From contig DATGLH010000013.1 of the NCBI GenBank assembly GCA_035294225.1, positions 1 through 64,000 on the forward strand: DNA of 64,000 nt. Reading direction: 5' to 3'. The notes under the pieces were generated by a model. The model saw only the letters and a list, made by a program, of their open reading frames with translations, searched no databases and had not been told where the DNA came from. Positions 21,734 through 30,169 of the stretch are shown here, one piece after another. Both the position numbers and the translations under genes were made by a program. The stretch is from Trebonia sp035294225. Lineage in GTDB: Bacteria > Actinomycetota > Actinomycetes > Streptosporangiales > Streptosporangiaceae. Every line of letters begins with the position of its first letter. Within the stretch, counting starts at the first letter, position 1.

Positions 21734-22311
21734 GTTCGCTCCCTCACCACGACTGTCCGCCTGCCGCATCGTGCGCAGCTACATACCTGGATACCTGGAC
21801 GCTAGCGCGGCACGCAGGCCTAGCCGGCCCGGAGATCTCGTCGGCTACCGGCACGGGCGATCCGCGCGCGGGCAGCCCAGCAGCACCTCGCTATCGGAAA
21901 TGACCGGAGCCCTATCCCATTCCCGGGCTGATTCCCCTTGCCGGATGGCACACGAGATGATATTCATATAGCGATCCGGAAACGCCGGCCGGAGCTTCGG
22001 GCCTGACTGGCGAATCTCGGAGGACGCGCTGCTGAGTTCTCGCGGCGCAGTTTCGCTCGTACGCGGTGTCCATCCGCCGCAGCCTGCGGCCCGCATCCTT
22101 CCGCCCACCGTGGAAAACGGGCCTCCAGGCAGCTACCCGGCGTTATCGCGCCAGAATTAATCTATTGTTTCCCTAATATTTTCCTTCGCGTTGAATATCG
22201 TCTCGCGCGGCGCATCCGATTATGCCTCGCCGCCCAATCAGCCCAATTAGCACCGCTTCTTCCATGCTGCCTCGCCGCCGGGTGCGGGAGGCCTCATCGC
22301 CACGGGAGCAC
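21734..22311. other. 578-bp intergenic region with AT-rich islands, before the LysM gene
   Basis: No gene is recognised. Two AT-rich islands stand out: 21957-21971 (with ATGA-TAT-TCAT symmetry) and 22154-22200, with TAATAT at 22174-22179 as a possible -10 element. I looked for the ydaO/c-di-AMP riboswitch that often precedes actinobacterial cell-wall hydrolases and did not find its conserved blocks. The long leader and low GC suggest either a complex promoter or recently acquired DNA. Confidence 0.5.
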
Positions 22312-23286
22312 ATGATGACGGCCGGACCGGCCTCACGACTGGCCAGGACCTCACGACTGGCCAGGATCGCGTCGATCGTCACCTTGGCTGGCGCCTTGAG
22401 CACCGGGCTCACGGCGGCCGCGCGGATCGCCAGCGCGCCGCATGACGGCGCCGGCGCCGTAGCCGCCACGGCCGGAAGCGCCGCCGTCGGCGCAGAGCGG
22501 ATCGCAGCGCCCCCGCGCCAGACCTCACCGGGCTCACGCTCTTCTCATCGGATCGGTACCGGCCCACACGCGTCCGGCCCGGGGAATGCCTCCCCCCGCC
22601 TCCGCGGCCTGGCCAGGGCTACCCCCGGCTCTCGCAAGGCCCAGGCGGCTGCGAGCGCGGCCGGGTGCATGCCCACCCACACCGTCCGGCCCGGCGAAAC
22701 CCTGTCGTCGATCGCGGACCGCTGCTACGGCTCGCCCGGCGACTGGCAGGCGGTGTACGGCGCGAACACGGCGGTCATCGCCGACCCGGACCTGATCTAC
22801 CCAGGTCAGGTGCTCACCATCCCGGCTCGCCCAGCGCACGCCATCGCGTATGTCGTCCACGGCGGCACTCCCGTTACCACGCCCGGCTGGCACCGCCCCC
22901 CCGATACAGGGACGGCCGCGGCGAAGCCCCGGTCCGTTCGGGATGACCGGCCACAGACAAGGCTGGACCGGGGCAGCCCCGCTCCCGCCGGCGCCGACGG
23001 CAGGTACGGCTGCGGCGGCCTTGAGGCGCTGTGGGACCAGGCGGGCGGCAACCCGGCCGACGCCCGCCTCGCCGCCGGGATCGCCCTGGCCGAATCCGGC
23101 GGCAACCCCGGCGCCGTCTCCCCCACCGACGACTACGGCCTGTGGCAGATCAACGCCTCCAACGGCGCCCTCGCCACCCTCAGCCCCCAGGCCAACGCCC
23201 GCTCCGCCGTCATCCTCTCCCACGGCGGCACCGACTGGTCCCCGTGGACCACATACCGGACCGGCGCCTACCGGGGCCGGTGCTGA
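22312..23286 (+). CDS. Secreted LysM protein with lysozyme/transglycosylase-like domain
   Basis: The 324-residue product has an N-terminal export signal (Arg-rich start, hydrophobic ARIASIVTLAGALSTGLTAA, Ala-rich cleavage zone) and a disordered Pro/Ser linker. A single LysM module (HTVRPGETLSSIADRCYG ... DPDLIYPGQVLTIPA, about residues 118-166) binds peptidoglycan. A second linker leads to a lysozyme-like domain (about 235-324) with IALAESGGNPGAVSP and DYGLWQINASNGALA; the glutamate of AES is the likely catalytic acid. ATG at 22312 (or 22315) follows CGGGAGC. An 18-bp direct repeat duplicates RLARTS/RLARI in the signal. It is 18 bp upstream of the giant Gln/Ala-rich gene, so they form an operon. 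Confidence 0.88.
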   Translation: MMTAGPASRLARTSRLARIASIVTLAGALSTGLTAAARIASAPHDGAGAVAATAGSAAVGAERIAAPPRQTSPGSRSSHRIGTGPHASGPGNASPRLRGLARATPGSRKAQAAASAAGCMPTHTVRPGETLSSIADRCYGSPGDWQAVYGANTAVIADPDLIYPGQVLTIPARPAHAIAYVVHGGTPVTTPGWHRPPDTGTAAAKPRSVRDDRPQTRLDRGSPAPAGADGRYGCGGLEALWDQAGGNPADARLAAGIALAESGGNPGAVSPTDDYGLWQINASNGALATLSPQANARSAVILSHGGTDWSPWTTYRTGAYRGRC

Positions 23287-23304
23287 TAAGGAGGACGACC
23301 CGAG

Positions 23305-26300
23305 ATGAGCATCGCGTTCCTGGTGACTGCCACCGTCGTTCTGTCCGTTGCGTCCGTGGCATTGGCAGCTACGGCGCGCTGGCTACGGGCGGTATCAGGC
23401 ACATCCGCCCGTGCCGCAGCCGCCCCGCGCCCGGCCCGCATGCAGCTCATCGCCATGACCGCGGCACTGGCCGCCGTGGTTGTCCTGGCGGGCTCCAGCG
23501 AGGCGCCCGCATTCACCGCCTCAGGAACAGTGCTGGCGAGCAGCAACCAGCCGGCCCCGCAACAGCCGGGCAGCAACCAGCCGGGCGGCCAGGGCTCCCA
23601 GCCGCCTCAGGGCCAGGCCCAGCAGCAGGTCCCCGCGCCCGGCCCGCGTGGCCCGGTGCTCGGCGCCAAGATCGCCCAGGCACAACGGGCAATCACCCGG
23701 GCCGCCCAGGCCAGCCAGAGCGCCATCGCCCAGACGGTGCGCGGTTTTCAAAGCCGGCTCCGCCAGATCACCCAGGCAGCCGCCGTGGCCGGCCGGGCGA
23801 GGCAGACCGGGCAGGCGCTGTCCGCCCAGGCCGCCCAGGCGGTGGCCCGGGCCGGCCAGGCGATGACCCAGGCCGCCCATAACGCACAGCGGGCCGTCAC
23901 CCAGACGGTGCGCGCATTCCAGAACCGCGTGGGCCAGATCACCCGGGCCACCGCCACCGCGATCGCCCAGGCCGGGCAGGCCGCGAAACAGGCCCGGCAG
24001 ACCGCCGTCCGCGCGCTGGCAGCCAAGGCGGCCAGCGCCAGGCAGGTCGTCACCCAGGCCGGGCAGGCCGCCCGCAACTCGATCATCCGGACGCTGCGCA
24101 CATCCGCCGGCCGGGTGCGCCAGTTCCTTGTCCAGGGACCGCCCCCGCGGTCGAACGCGGGGGCGGTCGGCCGCGGTTCGGGCGCTCCGGCAAGCCGGCG
24201 CGTGCGGGCGCGGCGGGCGCGGCAGCCGGCGTTCGACCACGCGCTGGCGCGGCTCTACGGGCAGTATTCCAGCCTGGAAACCCGGCTGGCTCCCGCGGAA
24301 CAGCGAGTAAACGACGCGGAAGCGGCACTGCGGGCGGCGCAGCAGCAGCATAAGCCGAAGAGCGAGATCAGGAAGCTCGCCGACGAGCTAACGGCCGCGG
24401 TCGACGCCAGGACCGCGCTGGCGGACAAGCTGATCTCCCTCGGCCAGAAGATCACCAGGATCGGGAACGGCAAGGAGAAGAACGGCGGCCTCAACCGGTT
24501 GCAGCGCCGCGAGGTCTCCGCCGTGGATTACCAGTGGCGGGAGCTCAAGAAACTCCGCCAGCAGTGGGCCAACGCGTGGCGCGCCCGGCTCACGGCGCTA
24601 GGCAAGAAGGAGCTGACGACGAAGATCCAGGCACGTACCAAGCGGCGCTGGCGGCCCATCAAGGGGCGCTCCCTGGCCGACGAAGCCCGCTCCGGCACTC
24701 TCGACCGTGCGTTCGAAGAGAAGACGGCCAACGTGACCAACGCGGCCCGGCGCTTTGCCCCGAGGCAGCCGCGCACCTGGATCGGCCGGAAGGCGGTGGC
24801 CGGGCACAACGCCCTCACCCGGCCCTTCGTGGCATGGTCCAAGCGGTTCTTCCAGACGGTGGGCGCGCGGACGTACTGGGACTCCGCCACCAGGTCGCTG
24901 TATCTCGTGCTCCGCCGGACGACGACGAAGGTCGAGGTCGAGGAGCTGCCGAACTTCGCCCGTGTGCACACCAAGTTCTGGGAGTCGCCGTTCCTCCCCC
25001 TGCACAAGTTGTCCTACGGCGTGGAAATCGGCGTCGTGTTCGAGGCCCAGGCCAATCACCAGGACGGCGTGGCGAGCACCAAGTTCGAGAAGGAACTCAA
25101 TCAGGAGGGCTGGACCGCGTACAAGCTGTTCGAGCTCAGCCTCCGGCCGTCCGCACCCGATAAGGTCACGGGCGGATCCGACAATCCCAAGCTCGGGACG
25201 GTGAAACAGCAGGAGAACGTCTCGACCAAGGGCGACTTCCTGGTGAAGCTCGCACTCAGGCTGCCTGGGCAGAAGGAGGCCTGGGCGCTGCCGTTCCCGC
25301 TGGAGGTCAAGCTCCTCACCGCCGATGGCAAGCTCACATGGCCCACCGACTGGCAGGATCCGCGGGCTGTGATCAACATCCTCAAGAGCGGCGTCGGGAT
25401 GGAGCTGGTGGCGGGGGTCGACCTCAACCCGGCGACCTGGGCCGAAGGTGTCTCGCAGCTGCTGGAGCAGCACGGCATCCACGCCCCCGGCCTACCCGAC
25501 GCGATAAAGAGCCTCCTAGGGAACCTGGACTTCTCCAGCGAGGCCGCCCTGGTCATCCCGTTCAAGGAATGGGACGGGTGGAACCTGCCGTCGCCTGCCC
25601 GCCAGCTGCCTAGCCCCGCTCAGCCCAGCCAGGGCACGCCGGGCCAGCCCGGCGCTCAGCAGCAGCCGCCGAGTCTGCCGCAAAACCCGAACCAGAATCA
25701 AAACCCGAACCAGAATCAGAACCAGCACCCTCCCGGCCAGCAGGGTGCCGGTCCCGTCAACCAGGTGGGTGCCTCCGGGCAGGCCGGGAAAGAGGCGACG
25801 GGCACGGCACCTATCCGGAAACCGGCAGAGATCAGCGCACCGACGACTACCCTGACCCATCCCAGGACCACCCTCACTCAGCCCCAGAGCACACTGCCGC
25901 GGCCGCAAAGTACTGTCACACGGCCGAGCACCACGGTTCCGGGTCCGCAGACGAGGCTAACCCAGCCTAAGACGGGCACCGCTCCGCCGGAGGAAATCAG
26001 CGGCGCACCGCAGACCGGCCCGCAGACCGGCCCGCAGACCGCTCCCGGCGCTCCGCGGACACAGGTCAGCCAGCCGACGACGACCATCAGCCAGCCGACG
26101 ACGAGCGTAAGTCAGCCGCAGACGAGCGTCAGCCAGCCGACAACCACGGTCGTCTCGCCCAGTACCTCGATTACCAAGCCGCAGACGGACGTTCCGCAGC
26201 CTGAGCAGCAAACGGCCGACACCTCTTCGCCTGCGCAGGCGGCAGCTAGCCCCGCAGACCAGGCGCAGCAAGCACAGCAGCAGGCGGAACAACAGCAAGC

Positions 26301-26754
26301 CGCCCAGCAAGCGGCCCTACAAGCGCAACAGCAAGCCGCCCAGCAAGCCGCGCAGCAAGCGCAACAGCAGGCACAGCAGCAAGCAGAACAACAGCAAGCC
26401 GCACAGCAGGCAGCACAGCAAGCCGCACAGCAAGCCGCGCAGCAAGCGCAACAGCAGGCAGCACAACTAGCACAGCAGCAGGCAGCACAGCAAGCACAGC
26501 AGCAAGCCCAGGCACAAGCGCAAGCGCAAATGCAGGCCCAGCAGGTAGCGGCTCAGGCTCAAGCGCAGGCGCAGGCCGATCAGCAGGCACAGTTGGCGGC
26601 GGCGCAAGCGGCACAGCAGGCCGCTGTCCCGGTCGACCTCGGCTCCACAGATCTGGGCAGCACCGACACAGAGGCAAGCGGCGTGGCGGAAGCCGAGGCG
26701 GCGGCGGAAGCCGACGCGGAGGAACTGGCGCTGCTCGACGCGGAAGCGGCCTGA
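23305..26754 (+). CDS. Giant membrane-anchored Gln/Ala-rich protein of unknown family
   Basis: This 1149-residue protein is not recognised. In order: two hydrophobic segments (residues 3-28 and 48-66), a Pro/Gln-rich linker (75-110), and an Ala/Gln-rich helical region with an internal duplication (QRAxTxxxxxxQxAIxQTVRxFQ, about 125-270). A basic coiled stretch follows (310-420), then a possible folded domain with beta-strand character (about 480-770, containing YWDSATRSLYLVLRR and LSYGVEIGVVFEAQAN). The C-terminal third has a Pro/Asn/Gln spacer, short Ser/Thr-Pro repeats (about 840-980), a nearly pure Gln/Ala tract (about 990-1110) and an acidic end. It starts after AAGGAGG, 18 bp downstream of the LysM gene. 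A structural envelope or peptidoglycan-spanning protein is my inference. CAA codons are frequent in the repeats. Confidence 0.85.
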   Translation: MSIAFLVTATVVLSVASVALAATARWLRAVSGTSARAAAAPRPARMQLIAMTAALAAVVVLAGSSEAPAFTASGTVLASSNQPAPQQPGSNQPGGQGSQPPQGQAQQQVPAPGPRGPVLGAKIAQAQRAITRAAQASQSAIAQTVRGFQSRLRQITQAAAVAGRARQTGQALSAQAAQAVARAGQAMTQAAHNAQRAVTQTVRAFQNRVGQITRATATAIAQAGQAAKQARQTAVRALAAKAASARQVVTQAGQAARNSIIRTLRTSAGRVRQFLVQGPPPRSNAGAVGRGSGAPASRRVRARRARQPAFDHALARLYGQYSSLETRLAPAEQRVNDAEAALRAAQQQHKPKSEIRKLADELTAAVDARTALADKLISLGQKITRIGNGKEKNGGLNRLQRREVSAVDYQWRELKKLRQQWANAWRARLTALGKKELTTKIQARTKRRWRPIKGRSLADEARSGTLDRAFEEKTANVTNAARRFAPRQPRTWIGRKAVAGHNALTRPFVAWSKRFFQTVGARTYWDSATRSLYLVLRRTTTKVEVEELPNFARVHTKFWESPFLPLHKLSYGVEIGVVFEAQANHQDGVASTKFEKELNQEGWTAYKLFELSLRPSAPDKVTGGSDNPKLGTVKQQENVSTKGDFLVKLALRLPGQKEAWALPFPLEVKLLTADGKLTWPTDWQDPRAVINILKSGVGMELVAGVDLNPATWAEGVSQLLEQHGIHAPGLPDAIKSLLGNLDFSSEAALVIPFKEWDGWNLPSPARQLPSPAQPSQGTPGQPGAQQQPPSLPQNPNQNQNPNQNQNQHPPGQQGAGPVNQVGASGQAGKEATGTAPIRKPAEISAPTTTLTHPRTTLTQPQSTLPRPQSTVTRPSTTVPGPQTRLTQPKTGTAPPEEISGAPQTGPQTGPQTAPGAPRTQVSQPTTTISQPTTSVSQPQTSVSQPTTTVVSPSTSITKPQTDVPQPEQQTADTSSPAQAAASPADQAQQAQQQAEQQQAAQQAALQAQQQAAQQAAQQAQQQAQQQAEQQQAAQQAAQQAAQQAAQQAQQQAAQLAQQQAAQQAQQQAQAQAQAQMQAQQVAAQAQAQAQADQQAQLAAAQAAQQAAVPVDLGSTDLGSTDTEASGVAEAEAAAEADAEELALLDAEAA

Positions 26755-26764
26755 GTCCCGATCC

Positions 26765-26780
26765 GGAGGTACCCGCGGTG
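26765..26780 (+). promoter_or_regulatory. Orphan ribosome-binding site and GTG start with no gene behind it
   Basis: GGAGGT at 26765-26770 is followed, after seven bases, by GTG at 26778. This lies 8 bp downstream of the giant gene's stop, an ideal layout for a third operon gene. After about eight codons the frame enters the antisense of the convergent zinc-ribbon gene; it stays open for 127 codons but has no protein-like character. It looks like the remains of a gene lost by deletion. Confidence 0.4.
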
Positions 26781-26801
26781 TCCGCTACTCAGGGTGGCGG
26801 C

Positions 26802-28052
26802 TCAAAGAGCGCAATATACCCTTACCGCATCAGCGGCCACTTCTACCGAGCCACCGCCGACGTTCGCGACCTGGACGCTGAACTGCCCGCCCCTGGCCGG
26901 GAAGGCGCCCGCGTAGAGCCACTCGCCGTGGTTGTCCAGCTGGTCCAGGCTGAACGTGCCCACGGCGTCCGCGTCAGACGGCCCGGTGTACACCTCGTAG
27001 GGCGCCGGGTTGGCACCGACGGTGGTGGAGTCCCCATCGGGGACGTAGACGCTCACCTTGCACGTCGCGCTGCCTGGCAGACCGGTGCGGAACCACCAGG
27101 TGAACGTGCGTACTGTGTCCGACCCTGGCTCGTGGACCCACTTGGCGTAGTACATTCCTGAGCAGCCGCTCCCGGTCCAGCCGCCGCTCGACTGGGCGTA
27201 CCAGGTGCTGTCGATGGAAATGCCAGCATCGGCGCCGCCCGGGCAGCCCGGCCCCGCGAGCGCGGCGAAACTGGCCGGCGCCGCGGGCCTCTGCGGCGCC
27301 GGCGTCACGGAAGGTTGCGTGCTCGGCACGGGGGACACCGTGGCCACTGGGATGTATGCAGGCTGAGTCGACGTCGGCCGCTGGATCGGACGAGACCGCG
27401 ATGTTCTCTTAGCGGTTCTCTTAGCGCTCTTGGGAACAGGTGAGGGCGACGGCTTGGGCGCGGGCGTCTGAGGCGGCACCGAAGACGCTCGCCTGGTATT
27501 CGCGGTCGCGAGCGCGCGGGGGTGCGGGCCGGAACCCTGGTTCTGCGGCGCCAGCAAGGCCAGTACCACCGCCAGGGCGACGGTTCCCCCCGCGATCACG
27601 ACATACCGGCGTAGCCGGACAGAAGCCTTACCCCGGCCGGAGAGCTCGCGGCCGCCGGCGGCCTTACCGTGGTGTTCGCCCGGTCGCGGCGTGAATGGGG
27701 GCACTGGCGGGCGCGGCGTGACCGGAAGCATGGCCGACCCAGATCCTCCAGCCCCGCCGCCGTCCTCAGCGCTGCCGCCGTCCTCAGCGCCGCCGCCGCT
27801 GACAGGCTGGTCTGGCGGTCCAGCCACGGCCGTCAGGTCTCGTGCCGCGGCGCGGCGCATTCTGCGGGCTAGGGTGCGACATTCCTTAGAGCAGTAAAGC
27901 GGGAGTTCACCACCGCTCCCACGGCGCCTGACTATCTCCCCGCAGCCCGGGCGGGCGCAGATCCGCGCGTCCGGCCCTTCCGGATGAGTCAACCGATGAC
28001 CTCCATGCGCGATCATGCGATCGCCGCCCGCCAGCAGGATTGCCAGCCGCAT
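26802..28052 (-). CDS. Zinc-ribbon, single-TM protein with C-terminal secreted beta-sandwich-like domain
   Basis: This 416-residue protein has an unusual order. A treble-clef/zinc-ribbon-like Cys cluster comes first (C32-x4-C37 in ICARPGCGE and C54-x3-C58 in YCSKECR). A Gly/Asp/Pro linker, one membrane helix (YVVIAGGTVALAVVLALLA, about 150-168) and a long Ser/Thr/Pro spacer follow. A C-terminal domain (about 285-416) contains TWYAQSSGGWTGSGCSG, TFTWWFRTGLPGSATCKVSV and GGSVEVAADAVRVYCAL. The last part resembles the golvesin/xanthan-lyase C-terminal type of extracellular carbohydrate- or matrix-binding module; that match is from memory. With the Cys cluster inside and the domain outside it could be a sensor or anchor. 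Start may be ATG 28016 instead. Convergent with the giant gene. Confidence 0.75.
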   Translation of the reverse strand: MRLAILLAGGDRMIAHGGHRLTHPEGPDARICARPGCGEIVRRRGSGGELPLYCSKECRTLARRMRRAAARDLTAVAGPPDQPVSGGGAEDGGSAEDGGGAGGSGSAMLPVTPRPPVPPFTPRPGEHHGKAAGGRELSGRGKASVRLRRYVVIAGGTVALAVVLALLAPQNQGSGPHPRALATANTRRASSVPPQTPAPKPSPSPVPKSAKRTAKRTSRSRPIQRPTSTQPAYIPVATVSPVPSTQPSVTPAPQRPAAPASFAALAGPGCPGGADAGISIDSTWYAQSSGGWTGSGCSGMYYAKWVHEPGSDTVRTFTWWFRTGLPGSATCKVSVYVPDGDSTTVGANPAPYEVYTGPSDADAVGTFSLDQLDNHGEWLYAGAFPARGGQFSVQVANVGGGSVEVAADAVRVYCAL

Positions 28053-28093
28053 GATATCGAGAAGAATGGCCGGGATTCCGCGGAAAGACCCGC

Positions 28094-29284
28094 CTATCCG
28101 GTTGCTGCATCCAGCCCGTGGCTGAACCCGTCAGGGACGATCACGTCGGCGGGAACCAGGTCGCGGACGGACGGGCGGCCGAGGGCCAGCAGGGCCGAGC
28201 CGATGCCGCCGCGGAGGATGTCGAAGACGTTGCGGACGCCGGCCGGCCCCGCGGCCGCCAGGCCCCACAGGCAGGCGCGGCCGATCATCACCGCGCGGGC
28301 GCCGAGGGCGAGCGCCTTGACCACATCGCCGCCGCGCCGGATCCCGCCGTCGAGTACTACCTCCGCCCGCCCGCCCACCGCCGCCACGACGCCGGGCAGC
28401 GCCCTGATGGCGGCGGGCGTGCCGTCCAGGTTGTTGCCGCCGTGGTTGGACACCGAGATCGCGGTCGCGCCCGCGTCGACCGCGCGGCGGGCGTCCTCGG
28501 CCCGCATCACGCCCTTGACCATGAACGGGCCGCCCCACCGCTCGCGCAGCCAGGCGATGTCGTCCCAGGCCGGCGGCGGCACCGTCATCCACGAGCGGTA
28601 GGCGGCGAAGAAGCCGGGGGCCGGCTCGCCGGGAAGCGCCATGTTCGGCACGGTGAGGTCGGGGAGGCCGCCGTGCCGGAGCCAGTCGAGCAGATAGCCG
28701 GGCCGGGAAAGGCCCTGCGGCGCGTACCTGAGCAGCGCCCGCAGATCCAGTCGCTCCGGTATGGCCGGGCTGCCCCAGTCACGGCCGCCGGGGAACGACC
28801 AGTCGAGCGTGACGATCAGCGCCTTCGCGCCGGCCTGGCGCGCCCGCTCGGCCCGTGCCAGCAGGGTGTCCCGGTCAGCCGACCAGTGCACCTGGAAGAA
28901 CAGCTTCGGGTTGACCCGTGCCACGTCCGCGGCGGGCTTGCTGGCGAACTCGCTGAGCCCCATCGCGGTCCCCGCGTCACGGGTACCCGCGGCGACGGCG
29001 ACCTCGCCGAGCGGGTGGACCGCCTGCGCGCCGACCGGCGAGGCGATCACCGGCAGGTCGATATCGACGCCGAGGACCGATGTGCGCAGGTCACGAGCTG
29101 CGGGCAGGTCCGCCAGGCGCGGCGGGGCGAACCTGAGCTCGCCGAACGCCGCGACGTTGTCCGCGCGGGTGACCCCGGCCTCGGCGCCCGCCTCCAGGGC
29201 GAGGAAGACCGGCCTCGGCAGCCGCCGGCGGGCGCGTCGGCGTGCCTCGGCGACCGTCTCGAACCAGTCCCGCGTGCTGGCCAT
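28094..29284 (-). CDS. MftD-like FMN-dependent alpha-hydroxyacid dehydrogenase family protein
   Basis: This 396-residue TIM-barrel flavoenzyme closely follows the MftD (pre-mycofactocin synthase) pattern I recall: WFETVAEARRRARRRLP, DNVAAFGELRFAP, VDIDLPVIASPVGAQAVHP, LIVTLDWSFPGGRDWGSPAI, GGPFMVKGVMRAEDARRAV, ISVSNHGGNNLDGTPAAIRA. The Arg of the lactate-oxidase motif NHGGRQLDG is replaced by Asn, as in MftD. In mycofactocin biosynthesis MftD oxidatively deaminates the AHDP intermediate. No mftA, mftB, mftC, mftE or mftF is visible within the window, so this is either an orphan or part of a dispersed set. ATG at 29284. Its stop is 41 bp from the zinc-ribbon gene start on the same strand. Confidence 0.85.
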   Translation of the reverse strand: MASTRDWFETVAEARRRARRRLPRPVFLALEAGAEAGVTRADNVAAFGELRFAPPRLADLPAARDLRTSVLGVDIDLPVIASPVGAQAVHPLGEVAVAAGTRDAGTAMGLSEFASKPAADVARVNPKLFFQVHWSADRDTLLARAERARQAGAKALIVTLDWSFPGGRDWGSPAIPERLDLRALLRYAPQGLSRPGYLLDWLRHGGLPDLTVPNMALPGEPAPGFFAAYRSWMTVPPPAWDDIAWLRERWGGPFMVKGVMRAEDARRAVDAGATAISVSNHGGNNLDGTPAAIRALPGVVAAVGGRAEVVLDGGIRRGGDVVKALALGARAVMIGRACLWGLAAAGPAGVRNVFDILRGGIGSALLALGRPSVRDLVPADVIVPDGFSHGLDAATG

Positions 29285-29385
29285 CGTTCACTGTAACCGC
29301 CCTGAGGCGGCCGGGGACGGCATCTGTCCCGGCGCGCCGCGGCCGCCTACGCGCCGCCCGGACCCTGCCGCAGCCTCTGGCCGCT

Positions 29386-30048
29386 TCAGGTGGCTCGCGC
29401 GGTCCAGTGCCCGGCCAGCGCCGCCCCGACCTGGTCCAGGCAGGCGTCGACCGCGGCCAGCATTTCATCCACCGTGCCGCTGCCCTCGGTCCGCCACTGC
29501 TTGGTGGCGGTGGCGACCATGCCGCCGAACACCACCGCGGCGATCCGCGGCCGCAGGTCGGCGGCGGGGTCGACGCCCTCGCGCGCGGCGAGCACGCGGA
29601 CTAGCTCGTCATCATGGTCGTGCAGGTAGCGCAGGTGCGCGGCCAGCAGCGATGGCGTGGCATCGATCAGCTTGACGACGAGCAGGTAGACCGGTTCCTC
29701 GCCGGGGTGGCTCTCGGCGGCGGCGACCGCGCGCAGCGAGGCACGGAACGCGTTGCGCAGCGCGAGGAGCGGTTCTTCTTCCGGCGGCCTGACCGCGAGC
29801 TCGCGGATGAGGGCGTCCGAGGCGTCCCTGACGAACGACATCGCGAGGTCTTCCTTGCTCGCGAAGTACCGGAAGAACGTGCGCTCGGAGACGTCGACGG
29901 CGTCGGTGATCTCGCGGACCGCCGTGTGCTCGTACCCCTTGGCGTTGAACAGCTTCAGCGCCGCGTGCACCAGGGCGTCGCGCGTCTGGCGCTTCTTGCG
30001 CTCGCGCCGGCGCGGCTCCGCCATGGGCCTCACGGTCACCTCTTGCAT
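29386..30048 (-). CDS. TetR-family repressor, likely of the divergent MFS exporter
   Basis: This 220-residue TetR regulator has its HTH at residues 20-66 (TRDALVHAALKLFNAKGYEH, TAVREITDAVDVSERTFFRYF) and a helical ligand domain after that. ATG at 30048 agrees with a leaderless transcript: TTGACA (30077-30082, minus strand), 16 bp, TAGCCT (30055-30060), then the ATG 6-7 bases on. An alternative start near GTG 30033 would use AGAGGTGA. Divergent orientation from the efflux gene with a palindrome inside that gene's promoter indicates the common arrangement in which the repressor is released by the exported drug or metabolite. Confidence 0.88.
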   Translation of the reverse strand: MQEVTVRPMAEPRRRERKKRQTRDALVHAALKLFNAKGYEHTAVREITDAVDVSERTFFRYFASKEDLAMSFVRDASDALIRELAVRPPEEEPLLALRNAFRASLRAVAAAESHPGEEPVYLLVVKLIDATPSLLAAHLRYLHDHDDELVRVLAAREGVDPAADLRPRIAAVVFGGMVATATKQWRTEGSGTVDEMLAAVDACLDQVGAALAGHWTARAT

Positions 30049-30054
30049 GCATAC

Positions 30055-30121
30055 AGGCTACCTCAGCGTCATATGATGTCAAGTAGCATGTTTTGCAAAG
30101 TGTCATCGAATGACATATGCT
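30055..30121. promoter_or_regulatory. Divergent tetR/MFS promoters with operator palindrome
   Basis: Leftward promoter: TTGACA (complement of 30077-30082) and TAGCCT (complement of 30055-30060), 16 bp apart. Rightward promoter: TTGCAA (30093-30098) and TATGCT (30116-30121), 17 bp apart. A perfect inverted repeat TGTCAT-CGA-ATGACA (30101-30115) fills the rightward spacer, exactly where a TetR dimer would block polymerase. A related half-site TCATATGATG lies at 30069-30078. Confidence 0.65.
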
Positions 30122-30169
30122 GGCCGGCGTCAACGGGTTCCATGAGGAGCAGGCACGAGGAGCAGGGCA

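Noticed and set aside
21734..22311. c-di-AMP (ydaO) riboswitch before the LysM gene
   Set aside because: Such riboswitches are common before actinobacterial wall hydrolases, but the conserved blocks were not found in the leader.
26778..27161. 127-codon ORF after the orphan ribosome site
   Set aside because: Antisense to the zinc-ribbon protein's conserved C-terminal domain and without protein-like composition. I report only the start site as a possible scar.
28094..30048. Mycofactocin cluster (MftD plus TetR as MftR)
   Set aside because: The TetR gene is paired with a divergent MFS exporter and its operator; no mftA/B/C/E/F is present, so a cluster call is not supported.
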